Assembly (NCBI GenBank): GCA_023957115.1
Contig: JAMLHN010000021.1
Span: 1 to 64,000, forward strand
Source of the DNA: Thermomicrobiales bacterium
Lineage (GTDB): Bacteria > Chloroflexota > Chloroflexia > Thermomicrobiales > UBA6265
DNA: 64,000 nucleotides
Reading direction: 5' to 3'
The notes under the pieces were generated by a model. The model ran no database searches, was not told the DNA's origin, and worked only from the letters and a program-made list of their open reading frames with translations. The position numbers and the translations under genes were made by a program. This document shows, piece after piece, positions 17,773 to 26,156 of this stretch (position 1 is the stretch's first letter; every line of letters begins with the position of its first letter).

Positions 17773-18786
17773 TCAAAGCTCCTGGTGATAGGCAAAGAGA
17801 CGATCGCCATCGAGCCGGCGCAGCTTCTGCAGCGCCTCGTTTTCGATCTGGCGAACCCGCTCTCGACTGATTTGCAGCTTCTCGCCCACCTCGGCCAGCG
17901 TGTGCTGGTGACTGTGTCCCAGTCCGAAGCGGAGCTGGAGCACCAGCCGCTCACGTGGGGTGAGCGTATCGAGCGCCGCGGCGACATCGCGCTTGAGCAT
18001 CGATTCGCTGGCGGCCTCATATGGCGTTTCGGAGACTTCATCGGCGATGAGATCGCCAAGGCTCGTCTCGTCCTCGCTGCCGATCGGCGTTTCGAGCGAG
18101 ATGGTGCGCTGGGCGGCCTGGATGATCTGCTGAATCTTCTCCGGCGCCACGGCCATTGCCTCGGCAACCTCTTCCGGGGTTGGCTGGCGGCCGAGCTCCT
18201 GGGCGAGCATGTTCAACGTCTTCCGGTAGCGGGAGATAGAGTCTCCCATATGAACTGGAAGGCGAATCGTGCGGCTCTGGTCCGCGATGGCACGGGTGAT
18301 GGCCTGGCGAATCCACCACGTGGCGTACGTGCTGAAGCGGAAGCCCTTCCGCCAGTCGTACTTCTGGACCGCGCGCATCAGCCCGATGTTGCCTTCCTGA
18401 ATCAGGTCGAGCAAGGTCAACCCTCGGTTGACATAGCGCTTTGCGATCGAGACCACGAGGCGGAGGTTGGCGCGAACGAACAGCTGTGTGGCTGCCATGT
18501 CGCCGTCCTCGACGCGCTTTGCAAGCTCGATCTCCTGCGCGTGCGTCAGGAGGGGAGTCTCAGCGATCTCCCGCAGATACAACCGAACCGGGTCATTGAT
18601 GAAATTGGGATCGAGACGCTGGAGCACATCCAGGTCCCGTTCGAGATCGACTTCGGGCTCGATATCCTCGGCGAGCTGAGTCTTCAGCTCTTCAGGAAGC
18701 TCCAGTTTCTCGTCTGGAGAAGCAACCGCCCCGGCGACGAGTTCGCCAATCTGGTCGCCCCCATAGGTCTGAATCGAATCACTCAT
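17773..18786 (-). CDS. sigA: Primary RNA polymerase sigma factor (sigma-70, RpoD/SigA type)
   Basis: A 337-residue sigma-70 factor that directs RNA polymerase to housekeeping promoters. Region 1.2 ([21 protein letters not shown]) and region 2 with [20 protein letters not shown] and [14 protein letters not shown] (the 2.3-2.4 -10 recognition helix) are present. Region 3 has [16 protein letters not shown]. Region 4.2 has [20 protein letters not shown] for -35 contact. Region 1.1 is short (about 60 acidic residues). I chose ATG 18786 because AGGAGG lies at ideal distance; an upstream start at 18828 would bury that site. It is monocistronic and followed by a terminator. The short length could also fit an essential SigB-type group 2 factor, but no second copy is visible for comparison. 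Confidence 0.93.
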   Translation of the reverse strand: MSDSIQTYGGDQIGELVAGAVASPDEKLELPEELKTQLAEDIEPEVDLERDLDVLQRLDPNFINDPVRLYLREIAETPLLTHAQEIELAKRVEDGDMAATQLFVRANLRLVVSIAKRYVNRGLTLLDLIQEGNIGLMRAVQKYDWRKGFRFSTYATWWIRQAITRAIADQSRTIRLPVHMGDSISRYRKTLNMLAQELGRQPTPEEVAEAMAVAPEKIQQIIQAAQRTISLETPIGSEDETSLGDLIADEVSETPYEAASESMLKRDVAAALDTLTPRERLVLQLRFGLGHSHQHTLAEVGEKLQISRERVRQIENEALQKLRRLDGDRLFAYHQEL

Positions 18787-19140
18787 GGGCGCATTCCTCC
18801 TTCTGACACTGGTCGTCTGCCGCGACACAGTGCCCGTGGATCAGGTCTCGTGTTTCGAGAGGCAAAAGTTATGGTGGCCCGGTCCAGCGAATTCACCAGC
18901 CCTCGACGGGAATTCGCGACCTCTAGCCAACATAATATACGTTTGTGCAGGCGTTCCGGATCCATCGACAGTCTCTCACTCTGGCGGGATGCAACGGAGG
19001 CACAGGTGACGTAACATCGCTTCGTTGCGAGATCGTTACATCTTTCACAAACACAGCATTATATCAGAATTAACTGATTATCCAACTGTACGTACAGTGT
19101 CCAGAGGTACAATTTTGCGGGGAATTGCGGAAAAGGGCGC
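18787..19140. other. Gene-free region upstream of sigA
   Basis: This 354-base stretch holds no convincing gene. It is AT-richer than its surroundings, as expected for the sigA promoter region. On the minus strand a TATATTATG sequence at 18941-18932 could be a -10 element. A perfect 14-bp palindrome ACTGTACGTACAGT lies at 19085-19098 and could be a regulator site. No -35 box is convincing. Confidence 0.45.
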
Positions 19141-19145
19141 CTGAG

Positions 19146-19187
19146 GAAAAAATCGCGGTGGGGTAACCCCACCGCGATCGGCTTTTT
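19146..19187 (-). terminator. Bidirectional rho-independent terminator after erpA
   Basis: A perfect 12-bp stem (19152-19163 with 19167-19178) closes a three-base loop TAA. A run of A lies to the left and TTTTTT to the right, so it can work on both strands. It starts about 20 bases after the stop of the Fe-S carrier gene on the minus strand. Confidence 0.85.
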
Positions 19188-19199
19188 TGAAGACGTGGA

Positions 19200-19589
19200 T
19201 TAGTGTGAGCCGCAACCGCATCCGTGGGCGGTCTGATCGTTCTCACCGGTGTCGAACGAGTGGCCACAGGAGCAGGACGCCACGGCATTCGGGTTGCGGA
19301 CCGTGAAGCCGCCGCCCATGAGTGAGTTGACGTAATCGACCTCTGCGCCTTGCAGATACATTCCACTGAACGAGTCGACCAGGAGCTTGACGCCTTCCGT
19401 CTCGATGACGGTGTCGTCTCCCTCCGCGGTTTCTTCGACGGTCATTCCATATTGCAGGCCGGAGCAGCCGCCCGGCGCCACGAAGACACGCAGCATCTGA
19501 TCCGGGGTTCCCTGCTCGTCCAGGAATTCCTTGAGCTTGGACACCGCCTCCGGCGTCATCGTGATCAAGGATTCGGTGGCAATTGACAT
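19200..19589 (-). CDS. erpA: A-type iron-sulfur cluster carrier (HesB/IscA/ErpA family)
   Basis: A 129-residue Fe-S carrier that passes [4Fe-4S] or [2Fe-2S] clusters to target enzymes. The HesB signature region is LRVFVAPGGCSGLQYGMT with Cys42, and the C-terminal SCSCG supplies Cys106 and Cys108, so all three cluster ligands are present. An unusual extra tail, HGCGCGSH, adds two cysteines and histidines after the normal end; it may be a metal-binding extension. The gene stands alone between a terminator and a repeat-filled spacer. The symbol could equally be iscA, because no isc or suf operon is in view. Confidence 0.9.
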   Translation of the reverse strand: MSIATESLITMTPEAVSKLKEFLDEQGTPDQMLRVFVAPGGCSGLQYGMTVEETAEGDDTVIETEGVKLLVDSFSGMYLQGAEVDYVNSLMGGGFTVRNPNAVASCSCGHSFDTGENDQTAHGCGCGSH

Positions 19590-19707
19590 AGTTCTGGTCC
19601 TTTCGGGTCCGATGGGTACCGACCCGGCGATCGTACGCCAAACGAGCGCTTCGCCGGCGCATGCTTACGATTAATAATAGCGAAGGGTTCTTCTCTGTCA
19701 AGCGTTT

Positions 19708-19742
19708 GAGGAGTGAGGAGTTGGGATTTAGGAGTTAGGATT
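19708..19742. repeat. Degenerate heptamer cluster upstream of erpA
   Basis: Five successive 7-base units can be read as GGAGTGA, GGAGTTG, GGATTTA, GGAGTTA, GGATTTT. The 27 bases 19714-19740 recur exactly, in reverse complement, at 34236-34262. It is not protein coding. The cluster lies about 120 bases upstream of the erpA start codon and could be transcribed with it or with nothing. Confidence 0.7.
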
Positions 19743-19866
19743 TTCCTGCTTCGTGAGCTCCGGAGGGATTCGTGCTGTCAGATCGGGGATTCATTCCGAG
19801 GCGCCCCAATGCCCCCAGTGTCTGATCGTCGTGCTTGCATGCGTGCGCGGGGAGACGTTAGGCTGC

Positions 19867-19979
19867 CCCAGCTCCCAGCTCCCAGCTCCCAGCTCCCAGC
19901 TCCCAGCTCCCAGCTCCCAGCTCCCAGCTCCCAGCTCCCAGCTCCCAGCTCCCAGCTCCCAGCTCCCAGCTCCCAGCTC
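19867..19979. repeat. Perfect tandem array of AGCTCCC heptamers (about 16 copies)
   Basis: Period-7 repetition of AGCTCCC is uninterrupted over 113 bases. Its last three bases on the right form the stop codon (TCA, read TGA on the minus strand, 19978-19980) of the polysaccharide deacetylase gene, so the array is that gene's immediate 3' flank. It reads as a serine/glutamine/leucine/proline repeat in one frame, but no gene is supported there. Arrays of this type can change copy number by slippage. Together with 19590-19866, which has no other gene, it fills the spacer. Confidence 0.95.
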
Positions 19980-20805
19980 AGCGCTGTCGAAACTCCTCTG
20001 CCGCCGTGCTCAATGTGCGGAATTCGGCGCCGGCCGCCTTGAAGTGCGCGATCAGGCGTTCCAGCATGAACAATCGATGCCCGCGGCCGATGACCTGCGG
20101 ATGCATGGTCAGGGTGAATACGCCGTTTGGGATCTCTCGGACCATGAAGTCGAACTCGTCCCGCCAGATCTCTTCGACCTTCGACGCCGCGGAGAGTCCC
20201 GGGGAGATGCGATTCGGGAGGCGGATGTATTCGAAGTGCGGAAAATCGTCGAGCAGCCAGGAGACTGGCATCTCGACCAGATCGACGGGTGGGCCGAACC
20301 GGTAGGGCCCGTCTGGACCGATCGCATCGCCGGTACGGCACCAATAGGGGGTGAAGTCGTCCCCCATCAATGAGCTCTCGTAGCGAAATCCATGCTTCAA
20401 CAGGAGCTCCATGGTGGATGGACTGTTGTCCCAGGCCGGCGAGCGATACCCGACCGGACGTACGCCGGCCACTGCATCGAGGGCGGCCAGACCGCGCAGC
20501 AGAACCGCTTCCTCCGCCTCGGGCGAAAGCTCGATCGGATTTTCGTGCAAGTAGCCGTGATGCCCGATCTCGTGACCAGCCTCGGCGATGGCACGCGTTT
20601 GGGTTGGATAGGTTTCGGCGGTGTGACCGGTCACGAAGAACGTTGCCGGAACGCCTGCCTGGTCGAGCAGCTTCAGCAGGCGGGGAACGGCGACCGCGCC
20701 GAATTCACCTCTCGAGATCATCGATGGCGACTTGGCTCCCATCGGACCGATCCAGAGCGAGATCGCATCGAAATCGAAGCTGAGACAAACCGACGGCGAT
20801 GTCAT
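19978..20805 (-). CDS. Polysaccharide deacetylase family protein
   Basis: A 275-residue NodB-homology deacetylase (PF01522), a metal-dependent enzyme removing acyl groups from glycans, or a PuuE-like amidase. Visible motifs are LSFDFDA (the catalytic and metal-binding aspartates), the family strand [25 protein letters not shown] (the metal-binding H-x3-H region), and [11 protein letters not shown], the motif 3 arginine segment. [13 protein letters not shown] near the end supplies the late histidine and resembles the allantoinase-type (PuuE) branch. No signal peptide is seen, so it is cytoplasmic; substrate may be a small amide rather than a polymer. The ATG at 20805 overlaps the upstream gene's stop by four bases. 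Its stop codon falls at the edge of the heptamer array. Confidence 0.87.
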   Translation of the reverse strand: MTSPSVCLSFDFDAISLWIGPMGAKSPSMISRGEFGAVAVPRLLKLLDQAGVPATFFVTGHTAETYPTQTRAIAEAGHEIGHHGYLHENPIELSPEAEEAVLLRGLAALDAVAGVRPVGYRSPAWDNSPSTMELLLKHGFRYESSLMGDDFTPYWCRTGDAIGPDGPYRFGPPVDLVEMPVSWLLDDFPHFEYIRLPNRISPGLSAASKVEEIWRDEFDFMVREIPNGVFTLTMHPQVIGRGHRLFMLERLIAHFKAAGAEFRTLSTAAEEFRQR

Positions 20806-21848
20806 ACCACCCACTCTCTCGCTGATGTTTCCTGGATCAAGGCGATCCAGGCCGGTTTGGGCTCCCCATAGCGGTGCCAGGAACGAAGCCCGATCGAACC
20901 CATGTATGCGGCATATTCTGGCCGCGGGTCTCCGTAGAAGCGTTGGATTTGTGAGACCGCGCTGGGACTGTAGTCATGCTCGATCGAGAGCGTGATCGAG
21001 ACGATCTGGGTCGCATACTCGTCCCAGATGGCAAAGAGGGCGTGCACGAAGGCTGCTTGCAACTCTGGCGAGCTTCCGTTCGCGCGACTGGACGGGAACC
21101 CCGCCTCGACGACACGAATCACGCGATTGGGATAGAGCTGGGTGAGCGCGGCGAAGTCGTCTGCCACGACTGATGGATCGCGTACGTTCATCCCATCCAT
21201 TGGAAAGTAGGACGTGGCAACGAAATCGGATACCTCGTCGATCGTTTCCCAATTGGTGGGTGTGGCCAGCCGGCTATAGGTCGTGCTTTGCACCCCGAGC
21301 TCGATGCCGGGGTGCGTTCGATGGACGTGGGATGCGGCGGCCGCGGTCAACGCCGTATAGCTCCGCCAGGCAGCGGCATCTTCTCCGAGCCAGGCATCGA
21401 CCTCGACCCCGAGGAGCAACGTTTCCACATGCGCATCCTCCAGGATTTCGAGGACATGATCGAGGAGCGCGAGATAGCGCTGGATCACCTCCGGATCGTC
21501 CAGCGCGCGAGCCTGTAGATCCTCCGGAACGACGAGACGGTTGGTGGCAATCGGACTGACCGCAAGATCGACGGTCAGTCCGAGGGCCGGATAGTAGAGC
21601 GCGGCCACGGCCAGCACGCTGTCGTCGTATTGACCCGGCGCGGGTTCGAGGGAACTCCAGAAAAAGGTCAGAGGCACCCGAGTGACGCCGGCGGACAGGG
21701 CGGTTTCGAGGGATCGATCGTAGCTGCCAAGCTCTGGGTTTGTGATAACCATGCCGAGCATACGCGGATCGGGCTGCTGTGCCAGCGCCTGACCGGAGGA
21801 TCCGAGGATGAGCAGGAGCGCAAATACGAGCGTGCGAAACGGTGTCAT
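20802..21848 (-). CDS. Secreted glycoside-hydrolase-like TIM-barrel protein
   Basis: A 348-residue exported protein. Signal peptide: MTPFRTLVFALLLILGSSGQ followed by ALAQQ. The mature part has features of a (beta/alpha)8 glycosidase fold: VPLTFFWSSLEPAPGQYD resembles the entry of family-A glycosidases, LLLGVEVDAWLGED could carry the acid/base glutamate, and RVVEAGFPSS the nucleophile-bearing strand. I cannot assign a glycosidase family. I chose the ATG at 21848 because it begins at the signal peptide; an in-frame start at 21908 adds 20 unrelated residues. It is co-transcribed with the deacetylase, so both may act on a common glycan, although only this one is secreted. Confidence 0.7.
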   Translation of the reverse strand: MTPFRTLVFALLLILGSSGQALAQQPDPRMLGMVITNPELGSYDRSLETALSAGVTRVPLTFFWSSLEPAPGQYDDSVLAVAALYYPALGLTVDLAVSPIATNRLVVPEDLQARALDDPEVIQRYLALLDHVLEILEDAHVETLLLGVEVDAWLGEDAAAWRSYTALTAAAASHVHRTHPGIELGVQSTTYSRLATPTNWETIDEVSDFVATSYFPMDGMNVRDPSVVADDFAALTQLYPNRVIRVVEAGFPSSRANGSSPELQAAFVHALFAIWDEYATQIVSITLSIEHDYSPSAVSQIQRFYGDPRPEYAAYMGSIGLRSWHRYGEPKPAWIALIQETSAREWVV

Positions 21849-21993
21849 GAGGTCACCAGGGTACGGTCGAATACCGGCAAAAGGACAGCCGCCTTGCCCT
21901 ATGACCATGTGTGTACATCATAATGAATTCGTGCGGCGGGGGCGAAATGCTCCACCATTCTTCGATTGCATCGCCGCATCGAGAGGAAAATTC

Positions 21994-22797
21994 ATGAGCG
22001 AAACAGTGCAACCAATTTCGATCGCATATCCGGACGATGCCGCTGCGCGGCCACGTCTGCGTCTGACCCTGGCGCCGATCCGGCTCAAGATTTCCGCCGC
22101 CGGCGCCGATCAGGTCGAATGGCTGAGCGGGACCTTTACCGACCCAACCGGCCAGATGCCACTCACGGTGCAAACGGATGGCGCGAATCTGCGTATCACG
22201 TCGAGCAAGAACGTCACCGCGTTTCGGCGGCTCAAGGCTCCGGTGCTCGAGCTGAAGATCGGTGGAAAACGGCCATTTTCCGTCTCGATGGATCTGGGCG
22301 TCTCCGATCAGACCGAGATCGATCTCGGCGGCATCCCCCTCACCGACGCTGACATCAAGGTTGGCGCGGGCCAGGCGCGCCTCGGCTTCTCGTCCCCGAA
22401 TCCGCACGAGATGGATTCATTTGCGCTCAAAGGGGGCGCGGTGGAGTTGTCCGCCGGAGGACTGGCCAACAGCGGCGCGCGCACGATCGAGATCGATAGC
22501 GGCGCCTCATCGTTGCGTATCGATTTCGGCGGCCGGCTGCTCCGCGATCTCGATGCCACCGTTCGGGCTGGTATGGCCTCCACCGAGATCGTGGTGCCCA
22601 AGACGACGGCTGCGCGCGTACGCACCAAGACCGCGCTTTCGGGCGTGAATGTCGGCGATGGGTTTACCGTCAAGGACGGCGCGTTCAGCACGTTGGCCTT
22701 TATCGGCGGCCAGCAACCTGTGTTGACGCTCGATCTCCAGTCGGCGCTGGGGTCGGTTACGTTGAAGATGGACGACGCGATTGCGCTGCCTGCCTAA
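21994..22797 (+). CDS. Toast-rack/DUF4097-like beta-repeat protein
   Basis: A 267-residue protein with no signal peptide or membrane helix. It is built of short alternating strands rich in Gly, Ala and Asp (ISAAGADQVEWLSGTF, LKIGGKRPFSVSMDLGVSDQ, IEIDSGASSLRIDFG, VKDGAFSTLAFIGG), the look of DUF4097/toast-rack right-handed beta solenoids often found with membrane-stress regulators. GAGMRIG-type binding motifs are absent. A GAGAGGAAAA site precedes the ATG at 21994. It is transcribed alone, ending at a hairpin. The function is unknown. Confidence 0.7.
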   Translation: MSETVQPISIAYPDDAAARPRLRLTLAPIRLKISAAGADQVEWLSGTFTDPTGQMPLTVQTDGANLRITSSKNVTAFRRLKAPVLELKIGGKRPFSVSMDLGVSDQTEIDLGGIPLTDADIKVGAGQARLGFSSPNPHEMDSFALKGGAVELSAGGLANSGARTIEIDSGASSLRIDFGGRLLRDLDATVRAGMASTEIVVPKTTAARVRTKTALSGVNVGDGFTVKDGAFSTLAFIGGQQPVLTLDLQSALGSVTLKMDDAIALPA

Positions 22798-22827
22798 TCG
22801 GCGGGTCTCTCCGGCGCGGGCACAACA

Positions 22828-22859
22828 AATGAGGTCCCGGTAGACGCCGGGACCTCATT
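22828..22859. terminator. Hairpin between convergent genes
   Basis: Thirteen-base perfect arms AATGAGGTCCCGG (22828-22840) and complement (22847-22859) around TAGACG. It lies between the ends of the toast-rack-like gene (+) and the LuxR regulator (-). No strong T-run follows on either side, so termination is only probable. The rest of 22798-23094 shows nothing else. Confidence 0.6.
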
Positions 22860-23094
22860 CGCTTCTTGCCTCGGAGTGGAACGCTGGCAGCGATCGAGCT
22901 CCAGGAAGGCGGAAAGGGGGATATCGCTCGCGGCGTAGCTCGACATCCCAGGTGCAGCGAAATGCCGGGCCCGGCAGCGAGCGATAGAGCGGTGAGACTC
23001 GAACGTCATTTTCCTGGACTTTCGGACCGGTGGCTACCCTACCAAAGTATCGTTTTCCCGGAGCGGGTTCCGCTTCGTTGCCCCATTTCCCGCG

Positions 23095-25533
23095 CTATTT
23101 GCGATCTGCTTGCGCTGATGTCACGAGCTCGTGCTGGAGCGCGAAGGTGGCCAGGGCGGTGCGCGAGCGGAGACCGAGCTTGCGCATTATGTTCTGAACA
23201 TGCCCCTTGACCGTGGCCAGACTGATGAACAACGTCTCGGCAATGACCCGGTTGGATGCCCCCGTTGCAAGCAACTGCAAGACCTCGATTTCGCGGCTTG
23301 TCAACCCATAGGCGGCTGGATCCGTTTGCTCGACCGGAGCTCGCATGGACGCCAGCCGGTTCGCCGCCGCAAGCGCTTCGGAGACCATGCGGTCCTTCGG
23401 AAGTGACTTCCCCTCGTTCCATGCGGTTTGCAGCTCGGTGGGTTCGAGCAATGACCGAACGCGCGCCACCTCCTGCTCGTATTCGATCCGGTAGCTCGGC
23501 CACATCGGGGTGCCCAGGCGCTCCTGCAGCCCTTCGGCTATGCCATAGAGCCGTGCCGCCAGCGCTCCCTGGCGGAGCGCGCCGGCCATATCCGCCAGGT
23601 TCTCGATACTCTGCGAGCCTTCCGAGAGGTTGCCGCTCCCGGCAAACAGCGTCAATGCGTCCGCGGCAACGGTGGCCGCTTCCTGGAACCGGCCGGCTTT
23701 GTACAGGAGATAGCTCAGATGGTTTGTGGCGCGGGCCATACCCCACCGGTTTCCCATGAACCGGTAGAGATCGAGCGCTTCCCGGCATGTGGCCTCGGCA
23801 GCAGCGACATCGGCCCGGTTCCCGGGGCGCTCAGGCGTGCCGAGATCTCCAAGCTTGGCGAGCTGGATCAGGGTATACCCGATGTTGTACTGGTCGTTTC
23901 GGTTTCGGTAGATCGCCAGCGCACGCTCGTAGTGCGTCTGCGCGGTTTGGTGGCGTCCGAGTCCCCGCTCCAGGTTCCCGAGCGTGCAGGCGATATCCGC
24001 GCGCATTCCATCGTCGTCGAGCTGCTCCGCCAGGACCGCCGTTTTCGCCGCGAGCGCTTCCGCCAGCGTGAATTCCCCGGCCGTCATCGAAAGCTGCATG
24101 GCCAGATTGCGTGCCCGTAGCATCAGGATACGCGGGAGCTGGTCGTTGGCCGCCTCCAGGGCGGCGAGGAGCCAGCGAAGCCCTTCCTGTTGATATCCGA
24201 GCGCCGACCAGATCGGGCCCAGCGCCGTGGTCAGGCGCAGGACCGACTCCGTGTCACCCAATTGCTGAAGCAGCGTCAGCCCCGAGCGGAAGTTCGGCAT
24301 CTGCTGGCTCATCGTTCCGACCCAGTCGCCCGGAACATTGCCGGTGAATGCCAGACTTCCCTCGTTGGCGAGGAGCATCAGCCAGGTGGCGAAGCGATGC
24401 ACCGTGTCCGGCAATTCGCCCGATTGTTCGAGCTGCCGCAACCCAAAGCGCCGGATGAGATAGCGCAGCTCGTACCGGGTTTCGCCCTGTTCGCCAGTCT
24501 CGACATCGAGGAGACTTGCATCGATCAATCCCGCCAGGTCGTCGATCAGCTCAGTGGAGACCGGATTGCCGGTAATCGCTCCAATCGAATCGAGCGAGCA
24601 GCCGGCAGCCGCCACGGAAAGCTGGCGTAGCAGCGCCTGCTGCGAGCCCGGCAGCAGGTCGTAGCTCCATTGAATGGCGGCACGCATCGTCCGATGCCGT
24701 GGCGGTTGATCGATGGGCCCCTGCGATAGGAGCTCTGGATCGACCCGCAGTTGTTGCAGCAAGCTCTGGACCGAGAGCGATTTGCCGCGGGCCGCGGCCA
24801 GCTCGATTGCCAGGGGCACACCACCGAGGAGGCGGCAAATATCCAGAACCGCCTGGGCGTTCGAGTCGTCGAGGACAAATGCGTGGGAATGCGTTCTGAT
24901 TCGTTCGACAAAGAGCGCGCATGCGGAGTAGCCGGCCAGCTCCAATGCCGGCGGCGCCTCGGGGGGAAGCGCCAGCGGTGCGACGGCATACTCATGCTCC
25001 CCACGGATATGCAACGGTGACCGGCTGGTGATGAGGAAGACCACCTCGGACGTGTCGCGCAGTAGGGCGGAGATCTGGGGGGCGGCCCCCATGACATGCT
25101 CGAAATTGTCGACCACGAGCAGCAAGCGCCGTCCATCGATTGCGCGGACAAGCCGTTCTTCGATTGGCTGGGAGCCAGGTCCGGTGACCCCGACAGCTTC
25201 GGCGATCGTTGGGATGACGAGGGTGGAATCGGTCAGCGGCGCCAGAACGGCGACGGCGATTCCGTCCGGAAACCGATTGCGCATGTGCGATGCGACCTGG
25301 ATAGAAAGCCGGGTTTTGCCGATGCCGCCCGGACCGGTCAGGGTGCAGAGCCGCATGCCTGGCTTGCTCAGAATCCCCTCGACGGCCGCTACAGCATCGT
25401 CTCGTCCGATCAGGGAGGTTAGCGGGCGAGGGAGCGGTTGTGTCGCGATCTCCTGGGGGAGCATCAGCAGACGTACGACAGCGCCCCTCTCCGCTCGTGA
25501 CGATCCTGCGACCACCTTCGACTCCTCTGACAC
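23095..25533 (-). CDS. LuxR-family regulator with NB-ARC/AAA ATPase and TPR sensor
   Basis: An 812-residue regulator. Near residue 66 lies the Walker A sequence GPGGIGKTRLS, then Walker B LLLVVDNFEHV and the sensor stretch FLITSRSP, as in the ATPase regulators of the AfsR/MalT-like group. A WHD-like segment (RAAIQWSYDLLPGSQQALL) follows. Residues about 440-690 have TPR-type helical pairs (ERALAIYRNRNDQYNIGYTL, NRWGMARATNHLSYLLYKAG). The last 65 residues are a LuxR helix-turn-helix, LTSREIEVLQLLATGASNRV with the recognition helix ISLATVKGHVQNIMRKLG. It starts at GTG 25533; a methionine 23 residues later is an alternative start. Target genes are not indicated. Confidence 0.9.
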   Translation of the reverse strand: MSEESKVVAGSSRAERGAVVRLLMLPQEIATQPLPRPLTSLIGRDDAVAAVEGILSKPGMRLCTLTGPGGIGKTRLSIQVASHMRNRFPDGIAVAVLAPLTDSTLVIPTIAEAVGVTGPGSQPIEERLVRAIDGRRLLLVVDNFEHVMGAAPQISALLRDTSEVVFLITSRSPLHIRGEHEYAVAPLALPPEAPPALELAGYSACALFVERIRTHSHAFVLDDSNAQAVLDICRLLGGVPLAIELAAARGKSLSVQSLLQQLRVDPELLSQGPIDQPPRHRTMRAAIQWSYDLLPGSQQALLRQLSVAAAGCSLDSIGAITGNPVSTELIDDLAGLIDASLLDVETGEQGETRYELRYLIRRFGLRQLEQSGELPDTVHRFATWLMLLANEGSLAFTGNVPGDWVGTMSQQMPNFRSGLTLLQQLGDTESVLRLTTALGPIWSALGYQQEGLRWLLAALEAANDQLPRILMLRARNLAMQLSMTAGEFTLAEALAAKTAVLAEQLDDDGMRADIACTLGNLERGLGRHQTAQTHYERALAIYRNRNDQYNIGYTLIQLAKLGDLGTPERPGNRADVAAAEATCREALDLYRFMGNRWGMARATNHLSYLLYKAGRFQEAATVAADALTLFAGSGNLSEGSQSIENLADMAGALRQGALAARLYGIAEGLQERLGTPMWPSYRIEYEQEVARVRSLLEPTELQTAWNEGKSLPKDRMVSEALAAANRLASMRAPVEQTDPAAYGLTSREIEVLQLLATGASNRVIAETLFISLATVKGHVQNIMRKLGLRSRTALATFALQHELVTSAQADRK

Positions 25534-25677
25534 ATGCGCCTGACCGTGCCCAGCATATCAGGAGTGAGGAGTGAGGATCTGGGAGTTCGGGCGTGTTTGA
25601 AAAGGGGTCCGGAGCCCGGTGAAGTGGTCCCCAAAAGTTGGACTGCGAAATGCAGATCCAATTGAGGGAGCAGGACC

Positions 25678-26154
25678 ATGACACAACACGCTGAGTGGAC
25701 CGTCGCGCGACGAGCGCGCGCGGTCGATTTGTTCGAAGCTGGGTTTGGAGCCGATGCGGCGGCGACCGAACTGGGCATGCGCCCGGCAACGGTACGCTCG
25801 TTCCGGCATCGGTGGCGGATTTGGGGACGGGAGGTGTTGATGCCAACAACGGGTCGACAGACGTATAGCGTTGAGCTGAAGCTCGAGGTGGTGCATCGGT
25901 TTCTGGCGGGCGAGACCAAAATCAGTCTGGCGCAGGCGTTTGGCCTCTCGTCCCCGAAGCTGGTTGGGGTCTGGGTGCGGACCTACCGGACGGAGGGGGC
26001 GGCTGGACTTCGTCCCAAGCCGGCGGGACGTCCGAAGCGGGGCCGGGAGCCGGAGACCGAGCTGGAGCGGCTGCGCCGGGAGAACGAGTACCTGCGCGCG
26101 GAGGTTGCCTACCTGGGAAAACTGCGGGCCTTGAGTGCCACCGAACGCCGGTAA
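25678..26154 (+). CDS. IS3-family transposase OrfA (DNA-binding part)
   Basis: A 158-residue protein with two helix-turn-helix units. The first is ARRARAVDLFEAGFGADAAA with the recognition helix RPATVRSFRHRWR, and the second is LKLEVVHRFLAGETKISLAQ with the recognition stretch SSPKLVGVWVRTYR. The basic linker KPAGRPKRGREPE leads to a leucine-zipper-like coiled coil (ELERLRRENEYLRAEVAYL), which pairs OrfA with OrfB. The coding frame ends at 26154. The sequence GGGAAAACTG near 26115 may be where ribosomes slip back one base, because that frame then runs open into OrfB. The start has GGGAGCAGGACC upstream. Confidence 0.9.
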   Translation: MTQHAEWTVARRARAVDLFEAGFGADAAATELGMRPATVRSFRHRWRIWGREVLMPTTGRQTYSVELKLEVVHRFLAGETKISLAQAFGLSSPKLVGVWVRTYRTEGAAGLRPKPAGRPKRGREPETELERLRRENEYLRAEVAYLGKLRALSATERR

Positions 26155-26156
26155 AG

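Noticed and set aside
19867..19979. Possible CRISPR array
   Set aside because: The unit is seven bases with no spacers, and there are no cas genes nearby. The same holds for 43138-43232 and 34091-34135.
19753..20373. Plus-strand reading frame with SSQLPAP repeats
   Set aside because: It is only the translation of the AGCTCCC array joined to the antisense of the polysaccharide deacetylase gene, which is clearly coding on the other strand.
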